NCBI GenBank assembly: GCA_018857735.1
Contig: JABMCL010003770.1
Span: 140,001-204,000 of the forward strand
DNA: 64,000 nucleotides
DNA from: Alviniconcha marisindica
Lineage: Eukaryota; Mollusca; Gastropoda; Provannidae
Reading direction: 5' to 3'
Positions 27,036 through 63,974 of this stretch are shown piece by piece. Positions within the stretch are counted from its first letter, which is position 1. Every line of letters starts with the position of its first letter. Under the pieces are notes generated by a model. The model had not been told where the DNA came from. It worked only from the letters and a program-made list of their open reading frames with translations, and ran no database searches. The position numbers and the translations under genes are program-made.

Positions 27036-28549
27036 CGACCTGTGTCTCAGACCAAGAGGGATCGAGTGATTTCGAAGTGTGAAGTCCGAAGTAGGAAAAG
27101 GAGCAAAAGCCATGTGTCTTGAGTCCAGGGCAATGCTGGAGCCGCCACGGACCGTTGCTTTCCGGCTCCTTCCTCCAAACTGCCCGATTTAGTTACGCCA
27201 CTGAAGGGGCACTCTTTATTTCCGCGCAGCTGTCCACCGAAGATGTCAGCGCCCTCCGAAAAGTTTGGGTACTAATCAAACTCCAAGCACTGGTTTACGA
27301 CATCCTTCCTTCAAGGAAGGTACCCGGGAAAGCGATGCTCGGAGTGTGGGTACTAATATGACTGTAGAAGCAACCTAGCGCCCAAGCACGCACGTAAACA
27401 TGAGGCGCATCCACCCCGGGTAAAAAAAGAAAAGAAAAGAAAAAAAGAGTTCCGTCTCGATTCAAACGATTTTGGTTTATTTGAGCTGGCGTAAGCAACA
27501 TGGTCAGTTATAAAACAAACGTCTAATATGCTATGAGTTGTTTGTCAACAAACTTACTGCTGTTTGAGCACCAACAAAAAACTGCTGGTTTGCTGACAGT
27601 TTTCTGGAACCTGTAATGGTATAGTCCTATTTCACACTCAACCTCTGCTCCCTTACTGTCCTACGCTCCCACCCCAACACATAAACAACCTGATAGCAGC
27701 TTCCACACTGACATTAGTGTGGTCAGTAGTGAGGATGCCCCAGGGCCACTCCCCTCTCCCCCTTCCCGCCTTTCCCTCTCTTTACTGCTTCTCACGCACT
27801 GGCCTGCCCACTTGCTCCTTTGCTCCTGCCATACCCATCACGTGTTCCTCTGTCCTCTGTGCTAGTTGTTATATGTCTATGTCTCTAGTAATAAAGAATG
27901 CCTTGTAACTCAGTCATGTGTTTGTGTATTGGATAAAAGAGAACCCCAACATTATTGTGATCAACACAAACAGCATTGCAATACAGAACCCATGGCGTAA
28001 CTAAATACGGCAGTGGTTGAAGGAAGGATGTCGCAGACCAGTGCTTGAAGTTTGTGCTGGAGCTTGTGTATGCGGCGAGAGTCACCGAGAGGACGAGGAG
28101 TGGGTGTAGACATGCAGCAGTTCAGGGAGACAGGAAGGACCAGAGCCATCTACATCATCAAAGCACATGCAAGCAACTCAGTTACTGTGTACCTGATACC
28201 TTCTATAATGGGAAGTCAGTGAAGTTTTTGTTGTTGTTGTTTTTGCAGAGGGGCTGTATAGTGGTGATGACTGACTATATGTAGGCCTACAAAAAACGAT
28301 TGTGAATGGGTCTCTTTCTTTTTGTCTTTCTTTATTCTTTCTCGTCAAATGTAGCTTCTCCATATTCTCTTTTGCATGGAACCGGCGATACACAATGAAA
28401 GTGACATTCCGGCCACTTTGATACAAAATATCATAGAATTTAAATCTTTTATTATTGTATGTTTGCTTCGTGTGTTCATATTTTATAGTTTGTTGTCAGC
28501 ACTATACAAAACTAACTTTGATTCGTCTCTTTTCATGCATTAATTCTGT

Positions 28550-28550
<1 letters not shown>
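27036..28550. other. No gene recognised; two inverted copies of a short repeat
   Basis: CAAGCACTGGTTTACGACAT followed by CCTTCCTTCAA (about 27,285-27,316) recurs inverted near 28,010-28,050. ATTTAGTTACGCCA flanks it on both sides, so a dispersed element is present in both orientations. Nothing else could be supported as an exon. Confidence 0.4.
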
Positions 28551-28603
<53 letters not shown>

Positions 28604-28639
28604 CTCTCTCTCCTCTCTCTCTTTTCTCTCTCTTCTCTC

Positions 28640-28685
<46 letters not shown>
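28551..28685. repeat. (TC)n-rich microsatellite
   Basis: TC tract with TCCC and TTCT interruptions. Confidence 0.9.
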
Positions 28686-28899
28686 ATTGCAAGTCTTGCT
28701 TTTGTACTTTCCCCCCGTTTTCCCTTTACACCAGTAGCAGTCATAGGTTCCCAGTGTACATAGCGATAGCACTAAGAGGCCTAGCTGGTGTGGTTATTCC
28801 GGCGGTTTTTTGTTTTGTGTGCCCATTAACTGAGTATCTGTGTGCCCGTCAGACTGAGTATCTGTATCCATGGCATAATAAAGCATCATTACCGTTGAA

Positions 28900-28965
28900 C
28901 CGGTCACTCGAGTCGGCAACATAGCGGGATCGGCAACACAGGCAGATGGTCGTCCGGCAACCCCC
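28900..28965. repeat. Detached copy of the GGCAACATAGCGGG repeat
   Basis: CACTCGAGTCGGCAACATAG then CGGGATCGGCAACAC matches 26,940-27,000. It directly follows a small sequence ending in CATAATAAAGCATCATTACC, another AATAAA-type end. Confidence 0.6.
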
Positions 28966-29189
28966 ATCCCCATCTCTCTTGTGACATCTTGACACAGACG
29001 TCATCTTGACATCTTGTCGTGACAAGTAATTCGATTCGTTTTTTTTTTACTAAACTTCTGCTGGGTAATCATGCCGATCTCCAGCTGCAGTTCCAAACTG
29101 CACAGCTTATGACATGACATAATAAAAATGAAATAAGCCGCTCTGTTTTTTCTTCCAAATACGGGAATTCCAACTGCCACTTATGACGG

Positions 29190-30895
29190 CTTTAAAAAAA
29201 GCCCACTGGGGGGTTTGGGGAAACCCCGTGCTTCCCCGGGGTTTGGGGGGGGGGATAAAAAAGAAAAAAGGACTCTGGTGGGGGGGGGGGGGTTAAAGGG
29301 GTGTCCTGGGGGGGGGGGGTTTGTGACTACCCCTGGGGGGGGGGGGGGTAAATGCCTACTCCCGGGGGGGGGGGGTAGTGCCAAAATCTGGGGGGGGGAG
29401 GGGAAGGGGGGAGGGGGGGTGCCACTCTGGGAGGGTGGTAGTGCCATCTGGGGGGGGGGGTAGTGCCCACTCTGGGGGGGGGGGGTACTCTGGGGGGGGG
29501 TGGGGGGGTTAAAAAAAAGGCCAAATTTGGGGGGGGGGGGTAGTGCCTATCTTTGGGGGGGGGGGGTAGTGCCCACTCTGGGAGGGGGGGTAGTGCCTAC
29601 TCTGTACTCTGGGAGGGGGGGTAGTGCCAATTGGGGGGGGGGTGGGGGTGGTTTGGGGTTTTCTGGGAGGGGGGGGGGGGGAAAATGCCCTCTGGGGGGA
29701 GGGGGGGGAAATGGTTTTGTGGGGGGGTTGGGGCCTACTCTGCCTACTCTGGGGGGGGGGTAGTGCCCACTCGCCTCTCTGGGAGGGGGGGGGTTTGTGC
29801 CTCCTTTTTTGGGGGGGGGGGGGGGGGGGTTTTGTGCCTACTCTGGGAGGGGGGGGAAATGCCTTTCTCTGGGGGGGGGGGGGTTTGTGCCCCACTTGGG
29901 AAAGGGGGGGTTTTTGCCCACTCGCCTACTCTGGGAGGGGGGGGTAGTTGGGCCCACTTGGGGGGGGGGTGGGGGGGTTAGTGCCCACTCCCGGGAGGGG
30001 GGGTAGTGCCTACTCGGGGGGAGGGGGGAGTGCCTACTCTGGGAGGGGGGGTAGTGCCTACTCTGGGGGGGGGGGGGGGTGTTAGTGCCTACTCTGGGAG
30101 GGGGGGTAGTGCCTAAATCTGGGGGGAGGGGGGGAGTCCTACTCTGGGGGGGGGGGGTTTGTCCTACTCTGCCTACTTGGGAGGGGGGGTAGTGCCTACT
30201 CTGGGGGGAGGGGGGTAGTGGGGGGGAAATTGGGGGGGGGGGGGTAGTGCCTACTCTGCCTACTCTGGGGGGGGGGGTAGTTCCTACTCTGGGGGGAGGG
30301 GGGTAGTGCCTAAATCTGGGAGGGGGGGGAGTGGGGCCCACTCTGCCTACTCTGGGAGGGGGGGGTAGTGCCTACTCTGGGGGGAGGGGGGTAGTGCCAC
30401 TCCAAAAGGGGGGGGCCTACTCTGCCCACTCTGCCAAACCCCGCCTACCCTGCCCCACTCTGCCTACTTGGGGGGTGGGGGAGGGGCCTAACTTGGGGGG
30501 GGTTTTTCTGGGGGGGTGGGGGGGGGGGTGGGGGGGGGAGGGGTTTTTGGGGGGGGGGGGGGGCCTTTCTGGGGGGGGGGGGGGGGGGAGGGGGGGGATT
30601 TGGGCTTTGGGCCCACCACCCGGTCTCTGCGGCCTACTCTGCCTACTCTGGGGGGTGGGGGGTGGGGGGTAGTTTCCTACTCGGGGGGGGGGGGGGGTGG
30701 GGGGGTGGGGGAGTGCCCACTCGGGGTGGGGGTTTATTTTCCACTCTGGTGGGGGGGGGGGGGGGTTTTTGCCTTCGCCAAAAGGGGGGGTGGGAATGCC
30801 AATCTCCTTTGGGGGGGGGGGGGGGGGGGGGGGGGGAGGGTTGTGCCCAAAGGTAAACCCGGGGGGGCGGGGGGGGGGGGGGGGGTAGTGCCTAC
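29190..30895. repeat. 1.7-kb G-run minisatellite (TAGTGCCTACTCTGGGAGGG-type)
   Basis: Some 50 or more units of about 20-30 bp combine TAGTGCCTACTCT with a run of 8-20 G, often G6AG6. Several units are merged, truncated or carry AAA/TTT runs. Stop-free frames on both strands are by-products. Variable homopolymer length is typical of consensus error, so the exact sequence is doubtful even if the array is real. Confidence 0.85.
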
Positions 30896-31257
30896 TCTGT
30901 CGTCGTCGCCTCCCGTCAGTCACCGCCGTCCGCCCGCCGTCGCCGCCCGGTTTCGCCGCCCACCCGGTCTTCGCCGTGGAGTCTGCACACAATTTGAGTC
31001 GGAGGATGGGCGCAGAGCCTAGCACGTTACTGTCACCCATCCACTTGGTGACCACGCTCGATCGTGCTTAACCTCGTGTTTCGAGCGAGTACTATTGCTC
31101 TGCGCCACTGACTCCTCTGACTACAGGTATGTCTGTTTGTTGGCAGATGCGTGCACGTCGTGACGGCGATATGAAGGGGATACAATACAGTCCATACTTT
31201 TTTCTTTTTTTCTGAGAGTTGCGTCCCTTGCAAACGAAATGTCACATGACAGTGAAA
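30896..31257. promoter_or_regulatory. GC-rich, CpG-rich region, possible promoter
   Basis: CGTCGTCGCC and CCGCCGTCGCCGCCC strings lie at 30,898-30,975, followed by CpG-containing unique DNA up to an ATG at 31,258. No TATA box could be assigned. Confidence 0.3.
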
Positions 31258-31371
31258 ATGGCGTCCGGCACGATGTTTGGACGTGTGCAATATTTGTTTC
31301 TTCTGGGAGTTGTGCTGGTTTCCTTTGCAAATTCGAAGTCTTCGATGCGACCACTGGTCATAAACACTTGA
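31258..31371 (+). pseudogene. Orphan signal-peptide ORF resembling the glycosylasparaginase N-terminus
   Basis: The 37-codon frame begins MASGTMFGRVQYLFLLGVVL and continues VSFANSKSSMRPLVINT before TGA. A hydrophobic signal peptide followed by P-L-V-I-N-T recalls the start of lysosomal aspartylglucosaminidase (AGA), where P-L-V-V-N-T-W follows the signal peptide. Here the Trp position reads TGA, no GT donor sits in a usable place, and no downstream AGA motif (the catalytic Thr region) was found up to 35 kb. It is either a gene remnant or a chance ORF. Confidence 0.25.
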
Positions 31372-31558
31372 CATGATAAGTTATGGGATTGCTCCGGGAC
31401 AGAGAAGACAACAAAACAAACATAATGATTGCTTCAGTTTCAAGCACTTTTCTGTCAGTCAGTCTGTCTGTCTGTCTCGGTTTCTCTCTGTCTCGCTCAC
31501 TCTCTCGCAGTTAGGCCTGTCGGATTGCAATGCCATTCATCCTTGGGAAGGAATGTTG

Positions 31559-31614
31559 GTCAATGTCCACTTTTAGCCCCGTCGGTTCGCTGTCCTTAAA
31601 TGGTTTGATGTGTG

Positions 31615-31665
<51 letters not shown>

Positions 31666-31810
31666 GAATGAACAAAGTATGTACTATGGTGTCATTTTCA
31701 CATAATATATATCAGTTTATTCCATACTATGCCAGTGTATACACACAAACACACGCATCCTCAAACCATTTGAGGACAGCGAACCGACAGGGCTAAAAGT
31801 GGATATTGCC
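31559..31810. mobile_element. Long-TIR MITE (MULE-like), copy 1
   Basis: The ends are long inverted repeats: TCCACTTTTAGCCCCGTCGG then TTCGCTGTCCT.AAATGGTTTG at the left, complemented at the right. About 250 bp, with a GT tract inside. Flanks share AATGTTG on both sides, consistent with an 8-9 bp target-site duplication. No coding capacity. The second copy is at 35,465-35,773. Confidence 0.8.
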
Positions 31811-32803
31811 AAATGTTGTTCCAATTAATTTCATTGATTTTGCTACTAGTACTACTTCTTTATTGACATTGTTAATGTGAGGGGAAAAACAACTGTGTTT
31901 GAACTTTAAAACTTTTTTTCTAACCTGTCTTACCACTTTCTGCCTCACCAGTTTTCTCTCTCACCTTTGTGCATCTGACCTCCATTTTCTTTCAGTTTCC
32001 TTTATCCATTTCTCTCTACCCCCCTGCCCCCCCCCTCTCTCTCTAAAGTTCCTTCCTTTCATCCATTTCTCCCTACCCCCTGCCCCCCCTCTCTCTTTCC
32101 TTCCTTTCATCCATTTCTCTCTACTCCCCTCATTCTTCCTCTGAGTTCTGAGTTCTCTCTCTAAATTTCTGTCTGTCTTGCTCTCTCTTTCCACCTCTCT
32201 CCTGTGTGCATTTAATTTTTTTAAATATGCTGCATAGATTACAGAGCTGGAACCTAAGGGGGGGGGGGGGGGGGAGGAAATCAATACAATTAAACAATCT
32301 TGAATCAGTCAGTACAATTTTAATGTTCATATCTGTACAGAAAATGAATGATTCAGTGGTTCAGCTGAAAGTACAATAGTGAAAGGTCAAAATGTTTACA
32401 GTGCAAATGATAATGTATATTTTCCTTCTTTTAAACTATTTTGATTTTGATTTTGTTTGTGGGACAGTTTTGCTGGTTGATTGGTTTTGTTTGTTTTTGT
32501 TTTTGTCTCCTTCATAGTCTTTTGAGCTTCAGTCTAGTAAGTAAGTAAACATGGTGCTTAATGTCCACAGAAACCATGAGGCTTATTAGGATGGGGCTTC
32601 AGTCTTCTATTCTTTATCCCCTTCTTTTTTCTTGAGGGGAAGGGGGGGGGGGGGGGTTAAAAATAAAGTCATCAGATCAAGGCTGAACATTTTCTCCTTT
32701 TTAAAAGTTTTTTTTTTTATAGTTGTTATGGATGTGATTATTTTGAATCATTCTCCCAGTTCCACCAGTCACTGGATGCTGGTCCTGATGTGTTTGTGTG
32801 CAG
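31811..32803. other. Pyrimidine repeats and a SINE tail fragment; no gene
   Basis: About three copies of TTCCTTTCATCCATTTCTC, then CTACCCCCTGCCCCCC, lie at 31,995-32,130. At 32,536-32,600 AAACATGGTGCTTAATGTCC then ACAGAAACCATGAGGCTTAT is a fragment of the SINE seen whole at 62.2 kb. G-runs lie at about 32,258-32,275 and 32,642-32,655. Confidence 0.5.
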
Positions 32804-33026
32804 GTGCTGCATGCCATGGTTTGAAGGATGGATTCCATTATTCAGTAGTCAACCCACAGCTGGGGAAGGTGACTGTTTATTCAACCAAGCGTACCTAGTC
32901 CACATCTGTGATACCAAATCTGCTTCAACCAGTGTCCCTGTGAGATTTGATGGAAATGAGGAGAAGTTTCCACCGACATTCCTGAACAAATTGTTGGAGT
33001 TGCTTGACATTTGCTCTGGCTCATAG
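32804..33026 (+). CDS. Possible 3'-terminal coding exon, gene not recognised
   Basis: After an acceptor (TTTGTGTGCAG, ending at 32,803) a frame of about 74 codons reads CRCCMPWFEGWIPLFSSQPT.. to ..LVHICDTKSASTSV, PVRFDGNEEKFPPTFLNKLL, ELLDICSGS and then TAG. Composition is protein-like, unlike the simple-repeat ORFs nearby. I cannot name a family. No partner exons were found upstream, so it may be a retained fragment, an isolated exon of a gene with large introns, or chance. Confidence 0.25.
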
Positions 33027-34435
33027 TGTTTTATGATATTTACAGTTGATTGAAGTAAAATCCATTGATTGAAAGATGTGCTTGTGTGAAACTTGAATGG
33101 GCAGATGTGGTCTTCAACAGCAAACAGACTAAATGACTGTGTAACTGTAAGTAGTTGTCATCAGGTTAGTGTGCTGGAGAATATTAACACTTTTTTTTTC
33201 TTTTTTTAAAATAATTTGTTTGAGTGTCATTCAATAAATTATTATTTAAGCAATTGCCAGATAAAGTATGTGATGAATTTTTGCAGTCTATTAGAAGGCG
33301 CAGGCTATTCACATCTGCACATCCCCCACCCCCCCACCCCCTTTTTGTTGTTGGTTTTTGTTGGTTTTTTGTTTTTGAGGCCAACATACCACCAAAGTTG
33401 AGAGTTCCTATTTCAAACATTTTCCCATTTGCTACAGCATCAAACAATTCCACCATAAATACTCTGATCCGATGAAACAAACAGTAGTTTCCCTTGATTA
33501 CTTTTGGCACTTTCCACCACTGCTTTTGGAAACAATCAGTCAGTTTTACAGATCAGACTTGGATGATTTGAAGGTATCGTAGGTGTGTTAGGTAGAACCA
33601 GTACACCTTCTGGTCAAAGATTTGACAGAGGAGCAATAATCACAGTACTAAATCTAGTGACAGAATATATATATGTTTATGTCGTCATGAATGTGGCTGT
33701 CAGTTTTGCAGCTATGAGGACTCACATCAATGCTACTCATCCAGCCAATAAGACCATCTCAGAACACTGCACACGGAGACTCAGTGATATTGTTCATTCT
33801 GTCAGGTCTACTCTCATGACACCTTTCTCTCACTGTACTTGTCTTTACTCTCTCACTCTCTACCAATGTGCGTGTGTGCATGCATGTGTGTGTGTGTGTG
33901 CGAGCGCACTTGTGCGTGCATGCATGTGTGCCTACATGCGTGTGTGTGTGCGCTGAACTCATTGTGCTTCTTATGGTTTGCAATGTGTGAAAACGCATGC
34001 TTCCCCCCCCCCCCCCCCCCCCCCCCAAAACCCCTGCGCTGTGGACATGCATGTCCTTGCCTGGAAATTTTTGTATGCGCATTATAAATTATCATTCCTT
34101 CAGTCCTGTCACCAACTCACTGTGACTAAGCCAAAAGGAACAGAATCCCACCAGCTTCACCCTCCACAGAGTGATTCTCTGATTTTTGCTCGGTATGAAA
34201 CTAAATTCCTCAGTTTCGTCTGCTAAACGGTAAACGGAAGTCATTGAAAGGGTCTTCCAAGGGGAGTTTTCATTAGCTCAATGCACTATTCGAAGAAGAA
34301 ATAATTTACCTAAATTCTGTAAAAATCATCATAAATAACAGCCATGTCATGCATTACATGCCTTTTTGGATTACATATAAAACCTGCAACTATACTTTAG
34401 ATTTTAGGAAAATTAATTCATTAACTTTTCGACGG
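33027..34435. other. No gene seen
   Basis: Mixed unique sequence with GT/GCAT repeats (33,867-33,955) and poly-C (34,004-34,026). The 123-codon frame at 33,585-33,956 shows no recognisable motif. Confidence 0.4.
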
Positions 34436-34439
34436 AAGC

Positions 34440-35254
34440 AATTGTCAACCCCTAAGATGGCGTCCGTTTGTAAACGAAAGTAGAATCGTCGAAACAGAAA
34501 AATCAAAAACTGACACCGAAAAATCGAACCAGTAATCGAACTTGGAATAAAAACGGCCAGGCTGGAAACGGCTAGGCCGGGGAAAAGGGTCCGGGCAACA
34601 GTTTATAATTTCTGTAAACAATCTGACAGGCGCTCGGCCGCGCGTCCGGCGCAGGGTTGTTTCAAGTGTGAGTGTTTTGACGTTTTTCACACTAAACTGA
34701 AAGCGGATTCTGGTTGCTCTGGCACCACCGGGAGGTCTGCCGATCGCCTCCCATTTCTAGTAGCGCGGGTCCCCCGGACATATCTCCGCATGCTGGGAAA
34801 CTCCTAACGGAAGTTTGTGAGTCAAGGTCATACAGAGCTCGGCATAAGAGAAAATGTTGTAAATACGCAAAGGTGTAAGCTGTTGCACTTGCATGGTGCA
34901 GAAATTCAATGTCTGCAGCGGCGGCCTGTGTCGCCGGAGTCACGTGTCGATTCGAGTCACGGCGGCCGTGTGGCACGCCTGTACTGACTCGAGTAACGGC
35001 CCTTAACCGACCAAATTCAGATACTCTATTCGTTTCATTGTTCGGTTCGGACTGCTGTTATTTGATACGATATAGTTCTACAGAGATACTTGGCAATGTC
35101 ATTTATAAGTTATCCCCTTAGTTTCGCGCCAATCACAATCAAAGAAAGACGGACACCACGCAGCCACCGCGAAACCGTCATGCGACTCGTGTCATGTGAC
35201 GACTCGTGTCATGTGACATGTGAGTGTAATCACATGACTCGTGGAAAGTTCAAA
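34440..35254 (+). promoter_or_regulatory. DPP7 upstream region with E-box/M-box (CLEAR-like) cluster
   Basis: CpG-rich sequence upstream of the DPP7 start. It contains GTCACGTGTC (34,939-34,948), one base off the GTCACGTGAC CLEAR consensus. Two GTCATGTGAC motifs (35,191-35,200 and 35,208-35,217), TCACATGA (35,230-35,237) and a CCAAT box (35,129-35,133) follow. MiT/TFE factors are known to bind TCACGTGA and TCATGTGA at lysosomal genes; their use here is inferred. AAGATGGCGTCC at about 34,454 resembles a YY1-type start-site element. Confidence 0.5.
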
Positions 35255-51435
<16,181 letters not shown>

Positions 51436-51580
51436 AGCCCACAGATTGCACATTAGCCTTTGGGCCAATGCCACAGATAAACTCTGAAGCAAATTCCTAA
51501 ATTTTGGTCAGTTCCTCAGTGAATCCCTGAAGCAGATTCCATATTGGCCTTTCACTCAATTCTGCAATGGACTACTGAAT

Positions 51581-52498
51581 CCAGCTGTGATTGTGGTTGA
51601 CAATAACTCAGAAAGAATTATACACCAGCATATTTTAACTGGAATATTTTTGTTCCGCTCATTTGTTCATTGCCCTCGCCCCCCCCCCCCCATCCCCCCC
51701 CTTTTTTTTCTTTTTTTTCTTTTTTCTTTCTTTTTTTAAGCAGTGAATACAGACAGGGTTTTGCTGTTCTTTTCAGGGGGTCATGTGCATGAATGTGTGT
51801 GGTTGCATGTTTTTTGCTGTGTTTTTTTAAAGTAAAAAAGTAAGTCTGTTTCTTTCCTCTCAAACACTTGAACACCCTGCTAAATTAGAAACATTGGTTC
51901 TAACTATTGTGGGTCTTCTTTTTGATGTTAAGATATGTCACTGATTGTGTTAAACATGTTAACTTTAACTTTCCACATGCTTTTGCCTTTGGTGTTCTGC
52001 TTCTGTTGACTTTGAGTTCTTCAAAGATGAAGAAATAGCAAACAGCTGACTTTTTTCGTTGTTTTGGTAAATGCTTTTACAGTCACTGTGTTTGACAAGT
52101 ACATCTCAGGTGATTTATTTTTTTAATTTGTGTGTGTGTGTGTTTATATTAATTTTGCATGATACATAAATATACACCAGAATATATATGCAAATTTGTA
52201 GTAAAAAAAAAAAAAAAAAGGTCAAGGTTTGAAGCCATACAATTCCAGTCCTTAGATTACCAAAGATAAAGTGGTTTCTGTCCTCATACTTGTTTCCCCC
52301 TGTTGCCAGTCCTACAAATACTTCAACCACATTTAGAGTGAATATTTTTGTGATATTTGTTTTGATTTAAAGTGTGACATTTACTTGTTTGATTTGTGGT
52401 GTGTCCACAAAAAAAAAAAAAAAAAAAAATGTTCCAATATTTCTTTGGAGGAAAGAAGTCTAACCATTTGTGTTGAGTGTTTTTCTCTCTCCATCCTG

Positions 52499-52579
<81 letters not shown>

Positions 52580-54479
52580 TTGCAGGAATGAATTAAGCTT
52601 CTCTGCCCAAAGGCTGTTAAACAAAAAGTGCTGAAAACACCAGGAGACAAAAGAGTCCCAAAAATACCCCCCTACACACCCACACACACACGTATGCAGA
52701 CACGCACACGCATGCACACACGCACACACACCACCACCACCACATGCCAAACCTTTTTCTTCTTTTTTCTTAGTCCTTTTACTTTCAGTTCCAGGGCACA
52801 ATGTCTGCAACAAACTACTTTTTTGTGTGTTCATATTGTTTTAATAGAAAATACTTAAACACTGCAAAAAAAAAAAAAAAAAAAAAAAAAAATGACAATG
52901 TCGCGGTTGGTTTTGTGTTGTTTGGGTACTACGTCGTTTCTTTTAGCTGTTTGTGGTAAATCGATTATCAGCAAACAGGGTTGGGGTATATTTCGATTTT
53001 CAGCTAAAGGGGGTTAACTCTATTTTTGTGGCGACAGCATGTGCTGGAGACAGAATCTGGGAAAGAGAAGCTTCATACCGGCATACGGGAGAACGCGAAC
53101 ACACTGTCACTGAAAGTGGTAATGGTATGGATCTGGTAATTGTTTATTTTAGTGTCTTAAATCGGGACATGCCTAGACCCTAACCTGATCCGATCCCTAA
53201 CCGTAAGCCGTACAGTTCAGGACCTTCAAAAAGCCAAGGCTTTTAAACCTTTTGATACGTTTCGTTTCATACGAAAGAAATGTGCTAAACACAGAGTATC
53301 GTGTGAAATGCAAGGAAAACACTGCGTTGTACTTGCAGATCTAATCCTAACATTAGAGCAGCATCTTAAATGAAGTGACATTCACATAGTCTTGGATTTA
53401 AGGGAGAAAAAGTTCCTGTTAGTGTTACAGAGCAACACTAACAGGAACTGTAACTTACACTACAGTAGTACTAGTAGTAATAGTACTGTGTAGTAGTAGT
53501 AGTAATACAGGCACACTCACAGTCACAAACTGAAAACCCCACAGTATTAACACAATTTAACAGCAAAAGTTCCAAAACACCAAAAGTTCATTACATGTGT
53601 AACATTTAGTGATTTACACATGTATGTATCAGATCTTGGACAGATTCTGTAGAAATTAGAATGTCCACCCACTTTAGGATCTAAATTGATATTCATTATT
53701 ATAATATTAATAATATAATATTAAGCTGGGTAGCCTAGCTCTACCTCAGCTGGTTTTCCGTGGGAGTAAAGTGACTTTCATGTACAACTACAACTGTACA
53801 ACTACAAGGTCTGTGTATGGAGCAAGAAATCTTATCTGTGATTTATTTATGGGGCTGGGGAATCCAATGAATGAAGCATTGTCACTCTGTGGCCCTATAG
53901 TATCACTGACAGTATCACTTGTGAAGCCATCAATAGGAATGGGGAAGAATATAGGCCAGCAGTTTTTCCACTTAATTTTTGGTTCTGTTTGTTAAAACTT
54001 CAGTGAATCAATATACAGATGTTTCAAACAATGAAAGTCACAAAAATGCAACTGTGAGTGCTGCCTTTTTGTGCCTAGCTCTGTAGCCATAACACTAGTA
54101 CTAGTAGTAGCACTGTGTAGTAGTAGTAGTACTCTAGTTGTCTGTTTTTGAATTATGTCATTTTATAAACAAAGCTGGAATGTGTGGTAAAAGTATCAAA
54201 TGCATCACAGGCCAGCCTTTAGCCTAGTTTAAGAGTTTTTTTCTGCTCACCATTGATAAAGAGTATACATAATGTTAATAATAAACAGCTGCACCTTGAG
54301 GAGCTAAAATTCAAAGTAAAACAAATACTTAATTTGTGAATATGTATACAACAACTGAATCAAGTATGCAGGTGGAATATTTGCACATGTTCTGCATTTT
54401 CAGGCCATCTTATCTGTGGTTCAGTCCATCATCAAATGATATCAAGTGTAACAAGTACCTTTGTCAATTTTCGTTGCAG
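51581..54479. other. DPP7-METTL13 intergenic region
   Basis: 3' flank of DPP7 and 5' flank of METTL13. It holds poly-A runs (52,203, 52,410, 52,865), (GT)n at 52,499-52,577 and an inverted fragment of the DPP7 intron-11 repeat at about 52,590-52,622. A perfect hairpin with 16-nt arms lies at 53,411-53,449. Sequence from about 52,893 to 53,160 contains CpGs and may hold a METTL13 5' non-coding exon. No AATAAA for DPP7 was placed with confidence. Confidence 0.4.
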
Positions 54480-54500
54480 ATTTAAAGTCAAACCACCAAC

Positions 54501-63974
<9,474 letters not shown>

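Noticed and set aside
29181..31055. Gly-rich and Pro-rich frames on both strands
   Set aside because: Homopolymer G-run array; the frames are an effect of lacking stops and the base calls are doubtful.
35090..35254. Upstream in-frame ATG for DPP7 giving a 55-residue longer N-terminus
   Set aside because: It would place the signal peptide internally. The ATG at 35,255 yields a normal signal peptide and a family-like length.
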